From Poa pratensis (lineage: Eukaryota > Streptophyta > Magnoliopsida > Poales > Poaceae), in assembly GCA_947311845.1 (NCBI GenBank), contig CAMZMU010000035.1, positions 5,122,344 to 5,186,343 of the forward strand: a DNA stretch of 64,000 bases. The letters are read 5' to 3'. Each line of letters starts with the position of its first letter. Position 1 is the first letter of the stretch. The notes under the pieces are model-generated. The model was given only the letters and a program-made list of their open reading frames with translations, searched no databases and was not told the origin of the DNA. This document shows, piece after piece, positions 1 through 10,699 of the stretch. Position numbers and translations under genes: made by a program.

Positions 1-265
1 CAGTTTTGTGATTCTGAGGCCAAAGTCCTTGGGATCCATTGATCATGCATAATCTGGATGCTTTTGCCGTTGCCAACACGGTGGATGATCCCCATCTTCA
101 GAAGTTCCAGCCCAAATTCAATGCCCCTCCATACCGGCGAGGGATCAGAGGCGAACACCGTGTCCAGGATATTCCCGTTGGGGTAGTACCTGGCTTTCAG
201 GACGCGAGCACAGAGGCTAGATGGTTTTTGGACAAGGCGCCACGCTGGGATCAGGAACACCTTCT
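1..265 (-). pseudogene. LINE reverse-transcriptase fragment (copy 1)
   Basis: Read on the minus strand, this is the region between reverse transcriptase and zf-RVT of a plant non-LTR retrotransposon. It includes the typical stretch AWRLVQKPSSLCARVLKARYYP and continues off the left edge. It matches 27870-28135 in copy 2, where more of the same ORF is visible. A 1-nt deletion near base 27 relative to copy 2 breaks the frame. It is a 5'-truncated mobile-element remnant, not a host gene. Confidence 0.8.
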
Positions 266-608
266 ATGACCGCGAGAATAATTACTCCATGAGAAATTAG
301 CCTAGATAGATTCACTATCCATCAGGGACAATGCAGATGTCATGAATCTGGACTTATTTTGTACCAGCTGGAGTACAATTTTGCATTGTCTCATCTCCAA
401 ACAGTGGCAACTTTAAAGAAATGAATATGTGCTGCACCGCTGCTCTGCATAAAGAAATGAAGTCGATGAACAATAATAGCCCATGCACGCATGATGCTGC
501 AAGAAGATGAACTATCAACCTAATCACAACCGAACTTATTGGCGCCACATTTGTATGCCTCGCGTTGCGTCATCCAACTGATCTGATCCACCACATCAGA
601 AAATATAG

Positions 609-614
609 TATAAA
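609..614 (+). promoter_or_regulatory. Putative TATA box of reductase gene (copy 1)
   Basis: TATAAA lies about 60 nt upstream of the ATG at 675, a normal plant TATA-to-start distance with a short leader. Confidence 0.5.
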
Positions 615-674
615 TTCGCACCCATCCATCCAACGACAGATCAGAAACAGTACACTGTACACAGATCAGTCGAG

Positions 675-1758
675 ATGCCGGAGTACTGCGTGACCGGCGG
701 GACGGGGTTCATCGCGTCGCACCTGATCCGGGCGCTGCTCGCCGCCGGCCACACGGTGCGCGCCACGGTGCGGGACCCCTCCTATCGGCCAAGGTCGGGT
801 TCCTGTGGGACCTGGTGGACGCCGACGAGCGCCTCCAGCTGGTGCGCGCCGACTGCTCGTCGAGGGCTCCTTCGACGCCGCCGTCAGCGGCGTCGACGGC
901 GTCTTCCACGCCGCCTCCCCCGTGGTTGTCTCCTACGAGGACGGCAAGGACGCGCAGGAGAAGCTAGTGGACCCCATCGTGAAGGGCGCCGGCAACGTGC
1001 TCCGCTCCTGTGCCAGGGCCACCCCACCGCCGCGCCGCGTGGTGTTCACCTCCTCCTGCTCGTGCGTCCGCTACCGTCACCACCACGGTGGCGCAGCGCC
1101 GCCGTCGCTGAACGAGTCGCACTGGAGCGACGCCGAGTACTGCCGCACGTACGGTCTCTGGTACGCCTACGCCAAGACGGTGGCGGAGCGGGAGGCATGG
1201 CGCCTCGCGAAGCAGCACGGCCTAGACCTGGTGGTGGTGAACCCGTCGTTCGTGGTCGGGCCGGTGCTGGCCCGGGCGGCGCCCACCAGCACGGCGTGGT
1301 GCTGGCGATGCTGAGGGGCGATCTGGCCAAGTACCCGAACACCACCATCGGGTTCGTGCACGTGGACGACGTGGTGCTCTCTCACGTCCTCGCCATGGAG
1401 GACGGCAAGGCATCGGGAAGGCTCATCTGCTCCGGCGACGTCGAGCACTGGTCCGAGGTGCTCGGGGCGCTCGGGGAGCGGTACCCGCAGTACCCCATCC
1501 CACTGAGTAAGCTCACCGCCGGCGCCCACGTGCTGTTGCTTTTACCAAGTATATATGCTGATATATGGGCATGCACTCATCGATCCCGGCCGGCCGGTGA
1601 ACTGAATCTGCAGGTGTAGCAGCGGGAAGGGGGATGACCGGGCACACAAGATGGACACGAGCAAGATGGAGGCGCTGGGGTTCCCGCTCTTCCTCTCAAT
1701 CCAGCAGATGTTCGACGACTGCATCAAGAGCTTCCAGGACAAGGGCCTACTTGTTTGA
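675..1758 (+). pseudogene. TKPR2-like reductase, frameshifted copy 1
   Basis: This is the copy-1 version of the extended short-chain dehydrogenase/reductase gene at 28545-29634. The start (GGTGFIASHLIRALL NAD(P)-binding loop) and the remaining sequence match copy 2. Three small deletions relative to copy 2 disrupt it: 1 nt near 784, 1 nt near 852 and 4 nt near 1292. Together they remove 6 nt, so the outer frames agree, but the stretch between the first two and everything up to the third are misread. The last exon sits after a canonical acceptor at about 1613. As given this copy cannot make a normal enzyme. It could be a young pseudogene or carry consensus errors. Confidence 0.75.
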
Positions 1759-2884
1759 CATCCATCGGTGGGAGCTACTCCGTAATATATAAACTTCTAT
1801 CATTTCGAAAAATATGTAGAATTGCTGCTTAACTTATCAATTAACGGGCGGTGGTGTGTTCAAACTTGTGAGGAGTTCTCATACAGACTTACAACACGGT
1901 TACAGACATGCATACATATTCAGTAGGATCCAGTGTATTGCAAATATGATCACTGTTCATAAAGGTACACAAATCATCGGCCGGAGCATATAAACACCAA
2001 CTGTTTAGCAAGAGGTCTGACGGTCTGACCTATGTCTACCACGTTTTCTTGTGTGTCACTTTTTTTTTTTCAAAATGGGTGTTCCATATTGACCGAAGCA
2101 TAGCAGATACGTCTATACGTATCCTTGTCTTTGGTTTAGAGTCAATTCCATGAATACACGAACCAAACATGTTCACAATGGTAGTGTGTGGGATTTATTA
2201 AAAGTAAAATGAATGTGTCTCCAAATATTGCGAGGAAAACGAACATGATATGGATAGATGATGGACATTGTCGTTTTATGGTAAAACACACATTTAGTAC
2301 AATCTGATCAACGCCTTTTAACTTGGTTATCTTTAATGAGTAACACCTTCCGATGAAGGAACTATAAAAAATATCTTAATCTTAAGCGGTACTATTAATT
2401 TCCACAACTATTTCGAAAGATACCTTGTGCGTCCATTCATCAAATCAACGTATAAAGGCTTGACTGTATATAAATCAGAAGTACATCCGGTGTGCTAGTT
2501 CTTGTGTGTCACTGGCCCCTCCAAAAAGGCAACGAACGCCTGAAGTAGCATCGTTCAGAGCATACTCCATATGTTTCAGTCAAGCCAGACAGCAACACGA
2601 TCTGTTGAGAGCAGACAACGTCACATTAGGACATAAATGGTCACAGATCAGCATAGCACTTGCATGGTGCAAGGAAGCAAGCACTGCCTCTGTCTCATAA
2701 ACTGAAACAACTAACCGTTACGAAATGGTTAGGAGAATTAATTACAAGCTTCCATATGAAAATGTGTGGGTGTGTAACGCCCGCTTAATTTCTCGCATGG
2801 TTACGACAAAACTAATTAGTATTTTTTCTGAGAAAACAACAAGAGCAATTAATGCCTTCACTTGTAAGGAGAAATAAAATGGTA

Positions 2885-2978
2885 CTCCCTCCGATCCAGA
2901 AAAAGAGTCGGAGGTTATACTTAGGAGTTGTACTGCCTAAGTTGTTTTGTCACGACATATTTTGTGGATCGGAGGGAG
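2885..2978. mobile_element. Stowaway-like MITE (copy 1)
   Basis: A 94-bp element has inverted termini ctccctccgatcc and ggatcggagggag and is flanked by TA dinucleotides (2883-2884 and 2979-2980). This is the classic grass Stowaway (Tc1/mariner) signature. Confidence 0.9.
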
Positions 2979-3171
2979 TATAATTGATATTGTTGTGGGA
3001 TATATTCCCAGGACATCAAAATGCTAATAAGTGAAGGGACGAAAAATAAAATTCTCTCAACAAAAAGCAATAACATTAAGAGTAAACATGTCAGCATAGA
3101 ATGCAGCTGATGGTGAATGCTTACTTCATCGAGACACACGTGGACCAGATGAGCTGGACTTTATGGTTTGA

Positions 3172-4708
3172 TCAGCAGCGGTTGGGAATGAACCAAACCT
3201 TCTCCCCACGAACGTCATACACCACCTCTGCCCCCTCCTGTGCCAAGGTGCCGATGACCGCGGAGACCCCAGGCGGGAAGGCCCACACCGGCGTGGCGAA
3301 TGCGAGACACCCCACGGAGAAGGGGTTGTTGAGGTCCTGGAAGTACATCATTGTTGGGATGCCGAGGACCATGGTCACACCGTTGTCGAAACTGAGCTTG
3401 ACTGCTGGTGCGCCGAACGACCTTAGGCCAGTGAAGTTGTAGCACGTATCGAGGGAACCCATTGGCGGTGCGACGGGAGCGCGCCATCTGCATCTTGAAC
3501 TGTTCACGAAGGGCCGCATAAGTCTCCGGCTTCAGTAAGGTGAACGTCGTGTGCAACGCGATGAGCGCGTCACCGTTTGTGATGGGGATGTTCAGGCCAC
3601 CATGGCCTAGGTCTAGTCCGGTAAGCCGGACAAAGTACATGTTGGGATAGGCAGCGACGCTCCGCAGGGCAGCGTAGCTCATGTTGCCTTCAGGGCGTCG
3701 TGCGCCGATGGATAGGAAACCCGGGTAGACCGCCAGTTCAGACGGTAGGCAGTAGGACTGTAGGAGAAGGCCATTGCATCCGGAGACAAAGGAGCTCGAG
3801 ACGCGAGTGAGTGGCTGTCTCGGCTAAGATCGAGAATGCCAGATGATCTATCACCCGTAGTGACGCCCATCTCTAGGCATGCGACTCTGAAGTTTTGCAT
3901 GGTGGTTGGCGTCGACTGTGAGAGGGTGAGAGTGTCTGTCACGAAGGCCATGACGCCCTCACCTTTCATGGTGACAGCAGCTGGATCCAATAGTACAATT
4001 TTGGAGCGGACAGTCTGGGGACCCACATGGGACTTGGGCGATGGAGGAGGACTGGGACGGGTCGAAGGTTGGGATGTCGCACGCTGATGCCCCACACGGC
4101 TTGCACTGGAGAAGTGTTGCTCCCCGCGCCCCGGTGTTGAATCCCACGGTGAGGTTCTGCACCGGAGTACCATAGTTGATGACGACGTGGTACTCGGACT
4201 CCCATGCGCCCGGGAGAGTACCAAGAGGAGCGCCGGTGACGGGGACCGTGAAGAGTGAGCGTAGCCACGTGTCGTCGCGGTAGAGGACCGACGACCTGTC
4301 CTGTTTGCCTGCAGCACCAAGGGGAGAGCACGGGCTCATCCGGTGCACTACCGGCAACGTCGAAGGTCTTGCGGTCGCACCGCCATCTCCTATAAATGTA
4401 ATTATTCGTAAGTCAGGGTGGTGGAACAATTAACCATAAACAAACAAATGTTTTCTTGTGTACTTTTTTTTTTGACGGGTGTTTTCTTGTGTACTTTAGG
4501 GCTCATGTAATTACCATAAGGAGTGGCGGAGCAATACGTCATCGTCTGTGACGGATCACGCGCACCAGATGACGAACGGTGAACGCGAACGGTGAACGAA
4601 ATGCCTGCCGCCATGGGTGGTGTAGGTGAAGGAGCTGCCAAGACGAGGACCAAACAGAAGAACAAGCAGGATTAGCAGGTGTACCGAGGGAATGGCTAAC
4701 GAAGGCAT
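3172..4708 (-). pseudogene. Aspartic protease-like AP1, multiply broken (copy 1)
   Basis: This is a relative of nepenthesin-like A1 aspartic peptidases, normally secreted or vacuolar endoproteases. A start at 4708 opens a hydrophobic signal peptide (HLLILLVLLFG). After an intron, an exon with acceptor just above 4389 begins GDGGATARPSTLPVV and continues to the N-lobe motif YHVVINYGTPVQNLTVGFNTG, then CKPCGA. The first catalytic Asp is Asn (NTG for DTG), and the second site reads ALHTTFT where DSGTTFT is expected. The coding then needs at least two frame changes (near 3962 and 3680), shared with copy 2, plus a copy-1-specific deletion near 3475. The C-terminus ends VWFIPNRC. It is a pseudogene of a protease that had probably already lost activity. 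Confidence 0.8.
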
Positions 4709-4767
4709 TAGTAATTGCTTGTGGAACTGTTGTTTCGTGCTGCCCTACTGAAACGTACGTACGGGTC

Positions 4768-4779
4768 CTATATATAATA
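4768..4779 (-). promoter_or_regulatory. Putative TATA box of AP1 (copy 1)
   Basis: On the minus strand a TATATATAGG-type box lies about 60 nt upstream of the AP1 signal-peptide ATG at 4708. The same box is present in copy 2 at 32650-32661. Confidence 0.5.
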
Positions 4780-4984
4780 GAGTTCATGTGTAGGGTTGGA
4801 CCGCAAGCTCTTGGTCTTCATTGGTAGAATATTCTTATCCTCGTTCAGCCCAAAGCTAATTAAATTGTCTTGTGTGTATGGAAATGATGATATCGATTGG
4901 GATTAACGCCTACCAGAACTTGCGAAGCAACTATCCGAATAAAATGTCGCCAGCTACGCATGTAAGTTGTACCTTACGTTTTTT

Positions 4985-4999
4985 GGATCGGAGGGAGTA
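4985..4999. repeat. Solo Stowaway terminus (copy 1)
   Basis: ggatcggagggagta matches one terminus of the intact Stowaway element at 2885-2978, but no opposite terminus is recognisable nearby. It is a deletion remnant of a second MITE. The copy-2 counterpart is near 32867. Confidence 0.55.
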
Positions 5000-5493
5000 C
5001 TATATTTGAAACATAGGCCGGCAGTTGGCAAATGGCGGCTCTCCTGCATGTTTCGTCAAATAGGAATTGTCAACTCCATTGTGTCGTCGTCATCCCCGTG
5101 GCCTCAAACGTCGAAAACCCACGATGCATGGATCGATGCCTGGTGGAGAAGGCACATATTTTTGGAATTCGGCTAACGGGCATGAACGAATCTCTTCATT
5201 CTTCAAATCCTGTTCGAGTCTTCTAGATTGCTAGCTGCATTGCTGCAATCTTACTATTAATTAGTACGATTTTTCTTGTAAGCAAACTAAAGGTACCATC
5301 TTTATATGGAAAGGGAATGAACGTGGCATCTTCATCAATTATAACTACGCAGTTATTATCCAAAGTTCACATAGTACAAATAACGGATACAAAGTTCAAC
5401 TAGAGCAATAGAAATCTAAAATGCACTGATATATGCGGCAGCTATCCTTGCTGAACATATGCCAATCAACCATCCGCAAAAGGTTGCATCCAT

Positions 5494-5547
5494 AATCAAA
5501 GAGACTCAGGCCTGCCCCCATTTCGATAAAAAAAATCAAAGAGACTC
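5494..5547. mobile_element. Minute truncated retroposon with target repeats (copy 1)
   Basis: aatcaaagagactc occurs at 5494-5507 and again at 5534-5547. Between the repeats is a 26-bp insert, aggcctgccccc plus a short tract ending in a run of A. A 14-bp direct repeat flanking an A-tailed insert is the mark of target-primed reverse transcription, so this is an extremely 5'-truncated LINE or SINE copy. Confidence 0.6.
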
Positions 5548-5639
5548 CATATGGTTAAAGATACGATCATGTACAAATTCAATGGGCAGCCTTGATTTTT
5601 TGCTTTCATATCCCGTTCCCCTCCCCTGCTACAGTAGAT

Positions 5640-6680
5640 CGAGGCGGAAAAAAGGCGACCCAGGTCTTTGTCGGCGAATCCGCCGCTTCCTCCGTCTCCG
5701 GCGCCGTTCCGGCGCCGTTCCGGCGTCGCGAGGCGGGGAAGCTCCGGATCTCGTCCGTGCGAGTAGTTAGGTGTAGTTTTTTTAGGTTGTAGGGTACCTG
5801 GTTGCGCCGTTGTGAGGGGCGGGGGGGGGGGGGGGCGCTGCTGTGGATTGGTGTCGGAGCTTGATCCCCTTCCCGGCGTTGCCTTTGGCGGAGTCGGCGA
5901 GCTGCGGGTGGTAGGTGCTCTCGGATCTTTCGATCCGGTGAGAGTTTGCGCTCCGGCCTTGGTCGACGACGCGAAGACGGCGACCGGCGTGTGGAGCTTT
6001 TGTCCCCTGTTTATTTCTTCGCCGCGGTAGAGTGGGCTCTGGTCCTGCTGTGGAGGATCTGGGGGTGGTGCGGCCGTCCTGGTCGTCTGTACAGGAGCTT
6101 CAACTCGTGGTTCTCGGAGGTGCTCGCTGGCTTTTCGAGCGCTGCTCTGCCTTCTCCGGCCGGCCGTGGTGGCACGGGGAGGAGTGCATGTTTTAGCTTG
6201 CTCTGCTTTCAGAAGGCCTTGCTTCGTCGTGCCCTGGCCTGCCGTGGTGGCGAGGGGGGAAGTTCATGGCGTGCTTGCTTTCTCGGCGACGGTTCCGGCA
6301 AAGAGAAGGTCATGCTCAGTGCAGGGTTGTTGGAAGATGGGCGGGTGTGGGGAGGAAGCGCCATGGCCATGCGTGTTAACCGTGCTCGGTTTCGTCGCCT
6401 GCGGCGGACGGCTCATGCGGTCTTCTACAAGAGTGGGGGTGCTCTCTCTCCTGGGCGTGGCGGCGGCCTGGCTGCTTCCTCTCCGGCATCTCCGACGAAG
6501 AGGTTGCTTGCAGGTGTTGCGGCGGATCAGCAGACAAGGTTCCATGTTCTGAGTTGTTTTCTTGGCCTTGTTGCTGTTGTACTGGGTTTCTTTCTTCTTT
6601 GTTCTTTGGCGTGCGTCTGCTCTGTTCTTTGTAATCTTTGTTGATCGCTCGCTGGGAAGATCCACTTCAAAAAAATATAG
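5640..6680 (+). mobile_element. GC-rich retroposon-like block (copy 1)
   Basis: This GC-rich stretch of about 1 kb contains a long G run near 5820 and ends in a T-rich tail, tcgctcgctgggaagatcc, followed by cttcaaaaaaa. Long open frames on both strands are explained by base composition and show no recognised protein domain. The A-ended 3' terminus suggests a non-LTR retroposon or a retroposed transcript. I could not find a convincing target-site duplication, so the boundaries are approximate. Confidence 0.4.
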
Positions 6681-6973
6681 CCCAAACTAAACAACAAGCT
6701 CCTGTCCTGATATGAGCATTGAGTTGTTTGCTGATCCCGTTCAACCACTTGCTGAGAATATTCGTTTTGTTAGGTCGTGGGAGTGAGCTAAAAGTCACAT
6801 GAACTATTGGCTCCACAAGACAGCAAAAGGACATGATATAGAGAAGTGTTGAATAGTTTTGAAGCGACATTTTTTATTTCCATTCCAATGTGCTTATTGA
6901 GGTTATTCTTTACCCCTTTATATAAAATTATTAAAACCATATTTTTTGAAGAAATCTACTCTTCCCATCCAGT

Positions 6974-8258
6974 CAGTGGCGGCGCCAGTAGAGGGTCGAG
7001 CCTGGTCGGCCGACCCGGCTCAGATCGAGCGACAAAGAAAACTGCTCGTGACTCTGTCCTCGTCCCCAACCCCCGAGTCTCTCCCGGCCGGATCGATCCA
7101 CCCGCGCCGCCACCACTCCCTCTCTGGCCAGCCCGCGCCGCCTCCGCCGGCCACCTCCACCCGCAACCTCGCGCTCGCCCCTTCTCCCCCCCGACGCCGC
7201 ATCCCCGAGCCTCACCATCCTTTGAGGAAGGAAGGACGACGCAGCCCGGCTCCGCCTCATGTCCATCACCGCCGCCGTCCCTGGTATCACGACGACTTGT
7301 GCTGCCCCAATCTCAATCCTCTTCCCCTTCCCCCTCTCACTTCAAAATCTCCATTGTTTTCTTTGCCAGGCGAGAGGCGACGAGGAGGACCGGACAAATC
7401 GGTGCTACTGCTCGTGTCGTGGAGGCCGGAGAGCTTTTTTCCTCCCCACCCCACCAGAGAGGCGGCGGCAGCGGCGCCCCCCAAGTTCCTGCTGGCCGCG
7501 AGCCGCCGATCCATTCTGCGCCGCTGCTCCCAATCCTCGCCGCCCCCCTCCGCCTGCCCGCCGCCTCACGCGCTCCGGCCAGCCACAGAGTAGATGATTC
7601 CCTGGCGCCGGTGGTTGGGAGATCCGGCACCCTCCTCCACGACGCCGGTGCCAGCGCCTGGGATCCGTCCCCTCCAACACGCTCCTAGACCGGCCTCCAT
7701 ACGTGAACCGTAGCGTCGATGATTGCGCAGCTGCTCAAGGTACCCCAAACCCCCCTCTCTCTCTTACTAGAAATTGATTTTTTTCATGGAGGAGGTAGAG
7801 CGGACAGGAATAATTAGTTCCCATTCGTCTTGGGCATCCGCCTCTTCCCACCTAGCTAAGATCGATGGATCCCACTGTCTAGTCTTGTGCAAACGACAAC
7901 TATCCAGATACCGTGCATGAGTTGTGTAGCTGCTTTTCTTTGTTTCTTTCTTGATGATTATTGCTCGTATCCAACTGAGCACAAGGATAGATAAAGATAC
8001 ATTTGTCTAGAGGTCGTAATCGTTTAATTAGTCATAATTTTCCTAAAACAAAATTTGGTCCGGATATGCGTTCATTTCTAGATTCATGGTATACCAAATA
8101 GATTGGTTAGAGTATAGCAAAATTTGGTCTGGATATGCGGTCATTTCTAGATGCATGGTATACAAAATTTTGTGTTGAATACATTGGGTTTTCTGCCTAA
8201 ATTTTTTTAGACCTTATTTGTTCGACCCGGCTCAGTTCAATTCCTGGCTCCGCCACTG
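6974..8258. mobile_element. Non-autonomous hAT transposon with captured exon (copy 1)
   Basis: The element begins cagtggcggcgccag and ends ctggctccgccactg, an inverted pair. It is flanked on both sides by the 8-bp repeat catccagt (6966-6973 and 8259-8266), the target-site size of hAT transposons. There is no transposase inside. From about 7080 to 7740 it holds GC-rich sequence resembling a grass gene 5' leader. That sequence ends with a short coding start, ATG at 7719 reading MIAQLLK, directly followed by a gtaccc splice donor at 7740. This looks like a captured host first exon (Pack-type element). Confidence 0.8.
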
Positions 8259-8266
8259 CATCCAGT

Positions 8267-9338
8267 TGACCGGCATAAATAAATTTGATAGTAGTAAAAC
8301 CAGAGGTAGCCATTTTCCATCGAAATACATCTACCTCCTCGGATAGGTAGGGTAATATTCATCAATAGCTGGACTAATGCAATCAAGTTATCCATTTGTC
8401 CCTGGTAAGCCAGTGTGAAGGAAATGTACAATGGGACTACGAACATAACATATTGGCAACTAAAATTATTTTCCATTGTGCAATGATTTAAAAAAAATAT
8501 CTTGTTGGGAAAGAATTACATCTCCAAGTCGTGTATTCTCCACACAAAAAAAGGGTGTCATTATTTCCATTCGTGGTGGCGCGCTTAGTGATTGCTCGTC
8601 CCCCGCTCGGTGCAGTGAGTCAAGTGAGTGAACCCCGGCTAGGGGATCGGTGGAAAGGCGTCCTATGCGCTTCTTGGCGACATGTTGCGCGTGCATGGTT
8701 CCAATTGCATGGTTAAGTCCCCCTAGTCCCATGCGTGCGCGGTTGCGCGATAATTGATCAACATGCGGGTTTGGTGGTGCTCTTTGAGTGTTGGGTCCCG
8801 AATTTCAGTGGTGAAAACTCTATGTCTGACTTTCATTACTTGAACCTGACAATCGTGGCATTCACGCGGAGTTCTCTTATTGAAGAAATTCTGAAGTTTG
8901 TTGTGACTTTTCTTTGGGTAAAAACTCTCCGACATCCGTGGTTAGATACAACAATTAATGTCGGATTCGTGGGTTGTTCTCTTCTTGAATGCGTCGTTGC
9001 GGGAGCACCTCTCTAGTTACCCCGGAGTTACTCTCATTGGTGGTTGATGCTAAATTTTGCTGCATCCGTTTGTTGATTGTTTTTCTCTTTTTCGTTTTGT
9101 AATAATTTGGTTATGTTCATCATCGATATCTTGACTAGATCTTGATATCATTTCTTGACCATAATTGGTATTTTCTTGATATTAACATATTCGATGATCA
9201 AAAAATATGAAAAGGCTCCATTTTCTATAAAAAAAAGTTGCAGCAATAATAAGTTAACCCACATGAGCATGCAGCTGCTTAATTATTACATCCAAAACGC
9301 GACCAAAGTAAACCGAGTAGCCGGTCTTAACGATTTGA
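8267..9338. other. Gene-free stretch, possibly retroposon-derived (copy 1)
   Basis: No supported gene is present. The part from about 8760 to 9060 has the mixed-composition, T-rich texture of Triticeae non-LTR 3' ends, but no clear A-tail with target repeats. Open frames here lack recognisable domains. Confidence 0.3.
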
Positions 9339-10534
9339 TCAGTCGCACCGGGCAGGGACGAATCCAACCTTCTCGGCACGAACGTCATACACCACCTCCG
9401 TCGTCTCCTGCGCCAAGGTTCCAATGTGCACCGAGACCCCGGGCTGGAAATCCCATGCCGGCGTGACAAACGCAAGGCACCCCAAGGACACATTGTCACG
9501 ACGCTCGAAGTACATCATCTGCTGGATTCCGAGGTGCAGACTCGTGCCACCGGCAAACTTGAGCGTGACACTCGGCATAGTGATCTCGCTCAAGCCAGTA
9601 AAATCATAGCACGTGTCGAGGACGCCGAATGGCGGCGCCAGGTGATACCGTGCCATTTTCGTCCTGAACTGCCTACGGAGAGCCGCATAAGGCTCATATT
9701 TCATGAAGGTGAAGGTGGTGCCCATCGCGATCAGCGCGTCCCCGGCAGGGATGGGGATGTCTGGCCCGCCAGTGCTTAAGCCTAGTCCGGCGAGCCGGAC
9801 CAAGTACTCCTTGGGAAAGACATCGTTTCTCCGTAGTGCGGTGAATGACATGTTGCGTTCTGGACGGGTGCACCCAGGGAGAGGAAGCCCTTACCATCCA
9901 TTGTAGACGGCAGGCAGTAGGAGAAGGCCACTGTGTCTGGAGATGAAGGGGCTCGAGATGCCAGCGAGTGGATATCTCGGCTGAGATCAAGAATGCCGGA
10001 TGAGCTGTCAGACGTCTTGGCGCCCATCCCCAAGCAGTCGGCCCTGAAGTTATCCACGGTGGTCGGCGTCGACTGTGAGAGCGTGATCATGTCTTTCACG
10101 ACGGTCACACTTGATAGCACAACACCATTTTTGTCCACGGTGGTGGCAGTGCAGTTGGATCCGGAGCATTTTTTCAGCGGGCAGTCTAGTGACCCACACC
10201 GGATTTGGGCGACCGAGGAGGACTGGGACGGGTCAAATGCTGGGACGTCACACGCGGCGCCGCAAGGTTTGCACTGGAGAAACGTTTGCCCACCGGCCAT
10301 GGAGTCAAACCCGACGGTGAGGCTCTGCGCCGGAGTGCCGTAGCCGATGACGACGTGATACTCTGCCTGAGATAGGCCTGGGAGATCGTTGAGGTGTTTG
10401 CGGGTGACCGAGAGAGAGTTTGGTGGGGCTGCCGCGGAGTCCCAGCCGGACCTGCCGGGACGAGGAGCAAGAAGAAGAAGAACAAGCAGAGTTAGCAGGC
10501 GCAAGTGCACGCTGGAAATGGCTGAAAAAGCCAT
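9339..10534 (-). pseudogene. Aspartic protease-like AP2, one frameshift, dead sites (copy 1)
   Basis: This intronless A1-type aspartic protease relative starts at 10534 (a longer open frame to 10678 passes through the TATA region, so 10534 is chosen). Residues 1-25 form a signal peptide ending LLVLLLLAPRPG. The N-lobe reads EYHVVIGYGTPAQSLTVGF and then DSM where DTG is expected, followed by CKPCGAACDVPAFDPSQSSS. Near 9860 the frame shifts by one. The C-lobe continues MSFTALRRND through DALIAMGTTFTFM, where the catalytic DSG has become AMG, to GFVPARCD. The same frameshift is in copy 2. The family normally makes secreted or vacuolar proteases; this copy lacks both catalytic triads and an open frame. 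Confidence 0.82.
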
Positions 10535-10597
10535 TGATGTGTTTAAGTTTTGTATCCTACTGCGCTGCTGATACGTCGTAGAAGATCGTAGTGCTGC

Positions 10598-10606
10598 TAT
10601 ATATAC
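10598..10606 (-). promoter_or_regulatory. Putative TATA box of AP2 (copy 1)
   Basis: A TATATA-rich box on the minus strand lies about 65 nt upstream of the AP2 ATG at 10534 and supports that start over the further-upstream in-frame ATG. Confidence 0.5.
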
Positions 10607-10699
10607 ATATATGGTGTTGTCCTGAACTGATCGATGATGGTTGACGATGGGGCACGTAATTATTTTTATATGTTCCATCGTTCAACACAAAGCTAATTG

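Noticed and set aside
5946..6644. 232-residue open frame in the GC-rich block
   Set aside because: The sequence is low-complexity Arg/Gly/Leu with overlapping frames on both strands open as well and no domain. It is explained by base composition of a retroposon-like block.
6846..7688. 280-residue Pro/Ser/Arg-rich open frame inside the hAT element
   Set aside because: It changes reading content between the two copies through small indels and shows no conserved domain. It fits a 5' leader, not a CDS.
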